Assembly (NCBI GenBank): GCA_001829505.1
Contig: MIBK01000033.1
Span: 541 to 6,069, forward strand
DNA length: 5,529 nt
Origin: Spirochaetes bacterium RBG_16_67_19
Lineage (GTDB): Bacteria > Spirochaetota > Spirochaetia > SZUA-6 > DRHE01
Direction: 5' to 3'
In this document: positions 1-5,529 of the stretch, in pieces
Layout of the letters: every line of letters begins with the position of its first letter
Position numbering within the stretch: position 1 is the stretch's first letter
Notes under the pieces: model-generated
The model's database searches: none
What the model was told of the DNA's origin: nothing
The model's input: the letters and a program-made list of their open reading frames with translations, nothing else
Made by a program: the position numbers and the translations under genes

Positions 1-337
1 TGTAGTCGGTCTGCAGGCGCCGCAGGCTTTCCTCGACGGACTGCAGGATGTGCTTGCGGGACAGGCCGGAGTCGTTGGGCCCTTCCCCCGTGGCGAAGAA
101 CACCTTCGTGCCCAGCACCACGGCGTGCCGGGAGTTTTTCGCTTTCAGCCAGGAGCCCAGCATCGCTTCCGAGGCCCCGCCGTTGTAGGTGCTGGAGGTG
201 TCGAACAGGATGCCGCCCTGCTCCACGAAGAGGTCGGCCATGGCGGCGGGTTCCTCCGCGCCCCAGCCGAAGGTCTGCGTGCCCAGGGCCAGCTCGGAAA
301 CCACCAGTCCGCTGTTTCCGAGAAACACGCGCTTCAT
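1..337 (-). CDS. Aldo/keto reductase, N-terminal part (cut by left window edge)
   Basis: Reading leftward from the ATG at 337-335, 112 codons are visible before the window ends. The protein begins MKRVFLGNSGLVVSELALGT and shows the TIM-barrel aldo/keto reductase start. Three of the four family catalytic residues can be placed: Asp46 and Tyr51 in FDTSSTYNGGASE, and Lys78 in GTKVF. The catalytic His, expected a few residues beyond the last visible segment (SLRRLQTDY), lies outside the window. Members are soluble NAD(P)H-dependent enzymes that reduce sugar aldehydes or ketones, or oxidise aldoses in reverse; the substrate cannot be told here. The GPNDSGLSRKHI segment resembles the bacterial subgroup often annotated as general-stress or sugar oxidoreductases. 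No strong ribosome binding site precedes the start, only a G-rich stretch. The gene follows the cupin gene after 40 bases on the same strand, so cotranscription is likely. Family call is secure; function is not. Confidence 0.92.
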   Translation of the reverse strand, partial: MKRVFLGNSGLVVSELALGTQTFGWGAEEPAAMADLFVEQGGILFDTSSTYNGGASEAMLGSWLKAKNSRHAVVLGTKVFFATGEGPNDSGLSRKHILQSVEESLRRLQTDY

Positions 338-341
338 GGCC

Positions 342-373
342 GCCCGCCTACCCGCCAGCCCGCCTGCCAGCCG
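342..373. repeat. Imperfect 16-base tandem duplication between cupin and reductase genes
   Basis: Two adjacent 16-base units, 342-357 and 358-373, both begin GCCCGCCT and agree at 13 of 16 positions. They fill most of the 40-base gap between the two minus-strand genes. The stretch is almost pure G/C, so low complexity may explain it without any function. Confidence 0.3.
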
Positions 374-377
374 GGCT

Positions 378-857
378 CTAGGCGCGGACGGCTACGTCTT
401 GCGGCAGGTCGCGGAACTCCAGGTCGGTTCTGCCGGTCCCGCTGTGGAAGATCACCAGAAGTCTGGCCGGCTTCCGGCCGACCGGGAACGGGCTTCCGTG
501 CCAGGCGCCCTTTTCCAGGATGAAGGCCTGCCCGGGCTTCACCCTCACCGCCACAATGCCCTCCAGCCCCGCCGCCGAGCCCTCCTGGGGGGGCGCCAGG
601 CAGGCGATCGCCTCTCCCTCCAGGGCCACCAGCGCCTCCCGGCTGTGCAGGTGGCGCTCCATCTTGTGCAGGATCTTGGGACGCGGGCGGCATTGCACCA
701 CCCCGGAGGAGCAGGGCGATCCCAACCCGAGGTCGTCCACGGTATCGAAGTAAGAGGTCTCCGCGCCCGGCTCAGGCTTCACCCGCTGGGCCGGCGTGAG
801 CAGAAGGCCGATGCCCTTCAAGGCTTGTTCCGACAGATCCACCGTCCTGATTTCCAT
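378..857 (-). CDS. AllA-like cupin (ureidoglycolate lyase family protein)
   Basis: This is a soluble 159-residue protein, close to the roughly 160 residues of E. coli ureidoglycolate lyase AllA. The family pattern is visible in order: MERH (66-69) followed by a Glu at 74, then LEGEA (79-83), then KPGQAFILEKGAWHGSPFPV (107-126), which matches the AllA-type Gly/His-Trp-His cupin strand region. AllA releases urea from ureidoglycolate to give glyoxylate, but no purine or allantoin genes are visible here. The protein sits beside a sugar importer, an isomerase and a reductase, so a role on a sugar, sugar acid or keto acid is at least as likely (inference). The start at 857 was chosen because GGAGGC lies 3 bases upstream. 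The frame is open to an ATG at 941, but that 28-residue extension has no family resemblance and would overlap both divergent promoters. The gene is probably the first of a two-gene operon with the reductase. Confidence 0.8.
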   Translation of the reverse strand: MEIRTVDLSEQALKGIGLLLTPAQRVKPEPGAETSYFDTVDDLGLGSPCSSGVVQCRPRPKILHKMERHLHSREALVALEGEAIACLAPPQEGSAAGLEGIVAVRVKPGQAFILEKGAWHGSPFPVGRKPARLLVIFHSGTGRTDLEFRDLPQDVAVRA

Positions 858-860
858 GGT

Positions 861-866
861 GCCTCC
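861..866 (-). promoter_or_regulatory. Ribosome binding site that fixes the cupin start
   Basis: Read on the minus strand, GGAGGC is followed by ACC and then the ATG at 857-855. This strong Shine-Dalgarno sequence favours the shorter 159-residue product over the extended open frame reaching 941. Confidence 0.75.
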
Positions 867-874
867 GCTCCGGC

Positions 875-904
875 AGTATAGGCCCGGACGAAAAAACTTG
901 ACAG
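875..904 (-). promoter_or_regulatory. Probable leftward sigma70-type promoter for cupin and reductase
   Basis: On the minus strand the -10 is TATACT (880-875; five of six consensus bases) and the -35 is CTGTCA (904-899; four of six), with an 18-base spacer. Transcription would start near 868, giving a leader of only about 11 bases that barely contains the ribosome binding site. The -35 lies on the same bases as the rightward promoter's -35. The -10 is good, but the short leader and weaker -35 lower confidence. Confidence 0.42.
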
Positions 905-926
905 CCGCCCGGGGCTCTGTTACGAT
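898..926 (+). promoter_or_regulatory. Rightward sigma70-type promoter for the xylFGH operon
   Basis: A perfect -35 TTGACA (898-903) is followed after exactly 17 bases by TACGAT (921-926), four of six -10 consensus bases. Transcription would begin near 933, leaving a leader of about 115 bases before xylF. It is the only well-formed promoter I see upstream of the operon. It sits back to back with the leftward promoter, so a regulator bound here could control both units. Confidence 0.62.
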
Positions 927-1004
927 GCGAGCCTTGAGCAATTACCCACGTGCTGGGCATATGACTTATCATGGTTGGACGGAGCTCGTCTCCTGCCAAT
1001 AAAA

Positions 1005-1021
1005 CCGGGTCGTCGACCCGG
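1005..1021 (+). other. GC-rich hairpin in the xylF leader
   Basis: CCGGGTC (1005-1011) pairs perfectly with GACCCGG (1015-1021) around a 3-base GTC loop. It lies 16 bases before the xylF ribosome binding site and is not followed by a T run, so it is not an intrinsic terminator. It could stabilise the 5' end of the mRNA or tune translation. The palindrome could also be a DNA-binding site, although it lies well downstream of the promoter. Confidence 0.5.
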
Positions 1022-1037
1022 GTGATTCCAGCGGCAA

Positions 1038-1043
1038 AAGGAG
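1038..1043 (+). promoter_or_regulatory. Ribosome binding site of xylF
   Basis: AAGGAG sits 5 bases before the ATG at 1049. It decides the start: the frame is open back to an ATG at 971, but that one has no Shine-Dalgarno sequence and its extra 26 residues would bury the signal peptide. Confidence 0.8.
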
Positions 1044-1048
1044 TTTGT

Positions 1049-2113
1049 ATGCAGGGAAGAAAGGTTGCCTGGATTGCATTGATCCTCGTGGCTCTTTTCG
1101 CCCTCCCGCAGGTGTGGGCGGGCGGCGCGGAAGAGAGCAAGGGGAAGGCCGTCACGATCGGCGTGTCCGTCGGAGACCTGAGGCTGGAGCGGTGGAAGCG
1201 CGACATGGACTACATGGTCCAGCACGCCATCAAGATCGGCGCGGCGGTGTTCGCCACCTCGGCGGACGGCGACGAGAAGCTGCAAATCGCCCAGATCGAG
1301 AACATGCTGACCAAGGGCATCGACGTGCTGATCTGCCTGCCGGTCAACAGCAAGGTCCTGGCCCCGGCAGTCGAGGCCGCCCACCGGGACGGGGTGAAGG
1401 TCATCGCCTACGACCGCATCATCGAGGACAGCGACCTGGACTACTACATCACCTTCGACATGCTGGGCGTCGGCAAGCTGCAGGCCCAGTACCTGCTGAA
1501 AATCGTTCCCAAGGGCCGCTACTACTTGCTGGCCGGTCCGAAGGAAGACAACAACGCGCGCCTGTTCCGCCAGGGCCAGATGATGATCATGCAATCGAAG
1601 ATCGACAACGGCGACGTGAAGGTCGTCGGCGACCAGTGGGCCGGCGGCTGGCTGCCTGAGAACGCCATGAAGCTGACCGAGAACGTGCTGACCGCCAATA
1701 ACAACAACATCGACGCCATCCTGGCCTCCAACGACAGCACCGCCCAGGGCGCCATCCAGGCGCTCAAGGAGCAGGGCCTGGCGGGCAAGATCCCCATCAC
1801 CGGGCAGGACGCCGACCTGGCCACCTGCCAGGCCATCGTGGCCGGCGAGCAGACCATGTCGGTCTACAAGCCGCTGCCCAAGCTGGCCGCCGCGGCCATC
1901 CAGCTGGCCTTCGACGTGGCCACGGGCAAGCAGATCACGACCAACGCCACCTACCCCAACGGGAAGAAGGACGTGCCCTCGATCAACCTGGACATCATCG
2001 CGGTGGACAAGTCCAACATCCTGCAGACCGTCATCGCCGACGGCTTCCATCGCTACGAGGACGTCTACAAGAACGTTCCCGAGGCCATGAGGCCTCCCAA
2101 GCCGAGCAACTAA
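1049..2113 (+). CDS. xylF: D-xylose ABC transporter, periplasmic substrate-binding protein
   Basis: This 354-residue exported protein captures the sugar and delivers it to the XylGH membrane complex. Residues 1-24 form a signal peptide: basic MQGRK, a hydrophobic core, and a Val-Trp-Ala cleavage site before GGAEES. There is no lipobox Cys, so it is probably a soluble periplasmic protein. The mature part is a type I periplasmic-binding fold matching E. coli XylF closely along its length. Sugar-site motifs of XylF are all present: DLRLERW (43-49), AYDR (120-123), DNNARLFR (167-174), GDQWAGGWLPENA (194-206), ASND (226-229), GQDAD (252-256) and VYKP (272-275). As I recall the E. coli structure, its xylose contacts fall in these motifs, which supports D-xylose or a very similar aldose as ligand. 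It is the first gene of the operon. A strong hairpin follows its stop, consistent with the binding protein being made in excess of XylG and XylH. Confidence 0.95.
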   Translation: MQGRKVAWIALILVALFALPQVWAGGAEESKGKAVTIGVSVGDLRLERWKRDMDYMVQHAIKIGAAVFATSADGDEKLQIAQIENMLTKGIDVLICLPVNSKVLAPAVEAAHRDGVKVIAYDRIIEDSDLDYYITFDMLGVGKLQAQYLLKIVPKGRYYLLAGPKEDNNARLFRQGQMMIMQSKIDNGDVKVVGDQWAGGWLPENAMKLTENVLTANNNNIDAILASNDSTAQGAIQALKEQGLAGKIPITGQDADLATCQAIVAGEQTMSVYKPLPKLAAAAIQLAFDVATGKQITTNATYPNGKKDVPSINLDIIAVDKSNILQTVIADGFHRYEDVYKNVPEAMRPPKPSN

Positions 2114-2127
2114 GGCAGGCAGCATCC

Positions 2128-2155
2128 GGGAGGGGCCGCACCCGCGGCCCCTCCC
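2128..2155 (+). terminator. Intercistronic hairpin between xylF and xylG (partial terminator or mRNA stabiliser)
   Basis: GGGAGGGGCCGC (2128-2139) pairs without mismatch with GCGGCCCCTCCC (2144-2155) around an ACCC loop, followed by TTGTTTG. The T tract is interrupted, so complete termination is doubtful. Since xylG and xylH belong to the same transporter, partial termination or protection of the xylF message from 3' decay is more likely. Such structures are known after binding-protein genes in ABC sugar operons such as malE-malF. The hairpin itself is certain; its role is inferred. Confidence 0.75.
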
Positions 2156-2163
2156 TTGTTTGC

Positions 2164-2170
2164 GGGGGGG
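2164..2170 (+). promoter_or_regulatory. Unusual G7 tract as putative xylG ribosome binding site
   Basis: Seven consecutive G residues end only 2 bases before the xylG ATG. No AGGAGG-like sequence at normal spacing is present, so this tract is the only candidate Shine-Dalgarno element. Pairing of its upstream part with 16S rRNA would give acceptable spacing. Initiation may be weak. Confidence 0.45.
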
Positions 2171-2172
2171 AT

Positions 2173-3708
<1,536 letters not shown>

Positions 3709-3710
3709 TC

Positions 3711-4853
3711 ATGAGCAACGAGAAGAAGAGCCTGAGCTTCGACCTGCGCAAGTACATGATGGTGATCGCCATCGTGGGCATCTGGGTCATCTTCGGGGCC
3801 GTGTCCGGCGGCACCTACCTGCTGCCGCGCAACCTCTCCAACCTGTTCCGGCAGTCGGTGTTCACCGCCATCCTGGCCATCGGCATGCTGAACGTGATCG
3901 TCCTGGGCCAGATCGACCTCTCGGTGGGCTCGATGGCCGGTTTGTGCGGCGGGATCCTGGCCATCGCCAACGTCTGGAACGGGGCCTCCCCGGTGCTTTC
4001 CATCATCATCGTCCTGGTGGCGGGCCTGCTGCTGGGGGCCTGGAACGGCTGGTGGATCGCCTACCGCAACGTTCCTTCCTTTATTGTCACCATGGCGGGG
4101 TTGCTGGTGTTCCGCGGAATCCTGGTGGGCATCACCGACGGCATCACCATCGGTCCGGTCAGCCCCTTCTTCGGCCTGATCGGCAAGGATTTCCTGCCCG
4201 CGCTGGTGGGCATCATCCTGGGGGCGATCGTGCTGGTCGGGGTGCTGGCCGCCCAGTATGCCGGACGCGCCGGCAAGACCGGGCACGGCCTCCGCGTCAC
4301 CTCCGTGCGCAACGAGATCCTGAAGAGCGCCTTCTTCATCCTGCTGGTCGCCGCCTTCGTCCTCACCATGAACGCCTACCGGGGAGTGCCCAACCCCGTG
4401 GTGATCGTGCTGGTCCTGTTCATCATCTTCAACTACCTCACCAACAAGACGGTGTTCGGGCGCCGCATCTACGCGATCGGCGGCAACAAGATGGCCTCAC
4501 GCCTCGCGGGCATCAACATCAAGCGGGTCACCCTGGTCGTCTTCGCCATCAACGGGGTGATGGCGGCGATCGCCGGGATCTTTCTCACCTCGCGCCTGGA
4601 CGCGGCGGCCGTGAACGCGGCCACCTCCGCGGAGCTGGACGGGATCGCCGCCTGCGTGATCGGCGGCACCAGCCTGATGGGCGGGGTGGGGACGGTGTTC
4701 GGGGCGATCGTCGGGGCGGTGGTCATGGCCAGCCTGGACAACGGCATGAGCCTGCTCAACGCCCCCTCCTTCTACCAGACCATCGTCAAGGGCCTGGTGC
4801 TGCTGCTGGCCGTGTGGTTTGACATGTCGCGCAACAAGGGGGAACGCTTCTAG
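3711..4853 (+). CDS. xylH: D-xylose ABC transporter, permease
   Basis: This 380-residue integral membrane protein forms the sugar channel, presumably as a dimer bound to XylG; E. coli XylH has 393 residues. It belongs to the BPD_transp_2 (RbsC/XylH) permease family. About ten hydrophobic segments are visible, the first at residues 15-31. Family motifs include GQIDLSVGS (66-74), the XylH-specific AYRGVPNPV (near 220), FGRRIYAIGGN, VFAINGVMAAIAG, GGTSLMGG (near 317) and SLDNGMS (near 341). A hydrophilic basic loop (QYAGRAGKTGHGLRVTSVRN, near 184-203) divides the protein, as in E. coli XylH, and separates it from shorter RbsC-type permeases. The start at 3711 is 2 bases after the xylG stop. GAGG at 3700-3703, inside the end of xylG, is a suitable ribosome binding site. 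No truncation or frameshift is seen. Confidence 0.95.
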   Translation: MSNEKKSLSFDLRKYMMVIAIVGIWVIFGAVSGGTYLLPRNLSNLFRQSVFTAILAIGMLNVIVLGQIDLSVGSMAGLCGGILAIANVWNGASPVLSIIIVLVAGLLLGAWNGWWIAYRNVPSFIVTMAGLLVFRGILVGITDGITIGPVSPFFGLIGKDFLPALVGIILGAIVLVGVLAAQYAGRAGKTGHGLRVTSVRNEILKSAFFILLVAAFVLTMNAYRGVPNPVVIVLVLFIIFNYLTNKTVFGRRIYAIGGNKMASRLAGINIKRVTLVVFAINGVMAAIAGIFLTSRLDAAAVNAATSAELDGIAACVIGGTSLMGGVGTVFGAIVGAVVMASLDNGMSLLNAPSFYQTIVKGLVLLLAVWFDMSRNKGERF

Positions 4854-4870
4854 GCGGCCCCATAGAGCAC

Positions 4871-4876
4871 AGGAGG
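4871..4876 (+). promoter_or_regulatory. Ribosome binding site of the isomerase gene
   Basis: A perfect AGGAGG lies 6 bases before the ATG at 4883. A nearer ATG at 4878 is followed directly by TGA, so it cannot start a protein. This fixes the start at 4883. Confidence 0.85.
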
Positions 4877-4882
4877 AATGTG

Positions 4883-5529
4883 ATGCAGAAGAAGATCAAG
4901 GTCGGGATTCTCACCTTCGGCGACGGCCGCGAGTTCCTGAAAAAGGACCTGGAGCCGATCAACGCCAAGTTCCAGAAGAAGTTGAGCGACGCCCTCACCA
5001 GGGACGGCTTCGAGGTGGTGGCGGGCGAGGAGGTGATCTGGACCAACCCCCTGGCCGTCAAGTACGGCAAGATGATGCAGAACGCCGGCGTGGACTGCGT
5101 GGTGTTCAACTACTGCGTGTGGGCCTGGCCGGGCTTCGCCCGGGTGGCCGCGCAGTTCTGCCCCCAGCCCCTGGTGCTGTACGCCGATCTGAACCCGGGC
5201 TTCCCGGCCATGGTGGGCATGCTGGCCAACGCCGGCTCCCTGGACCAGGTGGGCATCCCCTTCCACAAGATCTTCGGCGAGCTGGGCAACAAGGAGATCT
5301 ACGGACGCCTCAAGGCCGCCATCCTGGGCATCTCCGCCTTCAACCGCCTGAAGGGCCTGACCTACGTGCACGTGGGCGGGCGCTCGCTGTGCATCGACAC
5401 GGCGGTGGCCGATCCGGCGCTGTGGATGGAAAAGTTCGGGGTGGACGTGGACCACGTGGACCAGATGGAGCTGGTGCGCCGCGCCGAGCTGGAGCTGGCC
5501 AACCCGGCGAAGGTGAACAAGGCCTTCGA
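4883..5529 (+). CDS. L-fucose/L-arabinose isomerase family protein, N-terminal part (cut by right window edge)
   Basis: 215 codons are visible, starting MQKKIKVGILTFGDGREFLK, and the frame stays open to the edge. The segment has the layered alpha/beta N-terminal domain of FucI/AraA-type isomerases. Recognisable parts are VVFNYCVWAWPGF (73-85), GGRSLCIDT (165-173), in the place where relatives have GGRS followed by Met-rich residues, and FGVDVDHVDQMELVRRAE (185-202), the conserved step into the second domain. Family members interconvert aldoses and ketoses using a divalent metal, usually Mn2+. The metal-binding Glu, Asp and His lie in the C-terminal half outside the window, so activity cannot be judged. 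The gene begins 29 bases after xylH with a perfect Shine-Dalgarno sequence, so it is probably the fourth operon gene, acting in the cytoplasm on the imported sugar. Substrate could be D-arabinose, L-fucose, another aldose or, less expectedly, D-xylose. It is not a XylA-type xylose isomerase. Confidence 0.82.
   Translation, partial: MQKKIKVGILTFGDGREFLKKDLEPINAKFQKKLSDALTRDGFEVVAGEEVIWTNPLAVKYGKMMQNAGVDCVVFNYCVWAWPGFARVAAQFCPQPLVLYADLNPGFPAMVGMLANAGSLDQVGIPFHKIFGELGNKEIYGRLKAAILGISAFNRLKGLTYVHVGGRSLCIDTAVADPALWMEKFGVDVDHVDQMELVRRAELELANPAKVNKAF

Noticed and set aside
50..881. Plus-strand open frames opposite the reductase and cupin genes
   Set aside because: Arg, Ala, Pro and Gly-rich translations without family resemblance; both minus-strand products show clear family motifs.
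1005..1021. Leader hairpin as an intrinsic terminator or attenuator
   Set aside because: No T run follows the stem, and no leader peptide or alternative terminator stem is evident.
971..1048. Upstream in-frame ATG that would lengthen XylF by 26 residues
   Set aside because: It has no ribosome binding site, the extension does not resemble XylF, and it would place the signal peptide inside the protein. The ATG at 1049 has AAGGAG at good spacing.
920..2125. Long open frame on the minus strand opposite xylF
   Set aside because: Its translation is low-complexity, rich in Val, Asp, Gly, Leu and His, and matches no family. It mirrors the codon bias of xylF on the other strand, which has full-length homology.
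4850..5455. Minus-strand open frame opposite the FucI-like gene
   Set aside because: The plus-strand frame has a perfect ribosome binding site, the right operon position and FucI-family motifs; the antisense translation has none.

Overview
The window is GC-rich and densely coding. It holds a sugar-uptake locus with two divergent transcription units. The most likely source is a high-GC spirochaete or a relative. This is an inference resting mainly on the start of the mature binding protein: a Gly-Gly-Ala-Glu-Glu run directly after the signal peptide, a pattern I associate with spirochaetal solute-binding proteins. It is not proof of taxonomy.

Left part, minus strand (1-857): a short AllA-like (ureidoglycolate lyase family) cupin gene at 857-378 is followed after 40 bases by an aldo/keto reductase gene starting at 337 and cut by the left edge. 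The two probably form one operon.

Centre (858-1048): the divergent intergenic region carries a good sigma70-type promoter pointing right (TTGACA, 17 bases, TACGAT). A plausible promoter points left (CTGTCA, 18 bases, TATACT), and its -35 overlaps the first one. The rightward leader is about 115 bases long and contains a tight GC hairpin just before the ribosome binding site.

Right part, plus strand (1049-5529): xylF (periplasmic D-xylose-binding protein), xylG (double ATPase) and xylH (permease) form a complete high-affinity D-xylose-type ABC importer. A perfect 12-bp GC hairpin separates xylF from xylG. Twenty-nine bases after xylH begins a protein of the L-fucose/L-arabinose isomerase family, cut by the right edge.

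Together the genes suggest uptake of a pentose or related aldose by XylFGH, then isomerisation by the FucI-like enzyme. The divergent reductase and cupin may perform accessory steps on the sugar or its products. The importer genes are ordinary family members. The less ordinary points are the partners: a FucI-like isomerase where XylA would be expected, and an AllA-like cupin in a sugar locus. I see no mobile elements, CRISPR arrays, tRNA or rRNA genes, and no convincing novel system.
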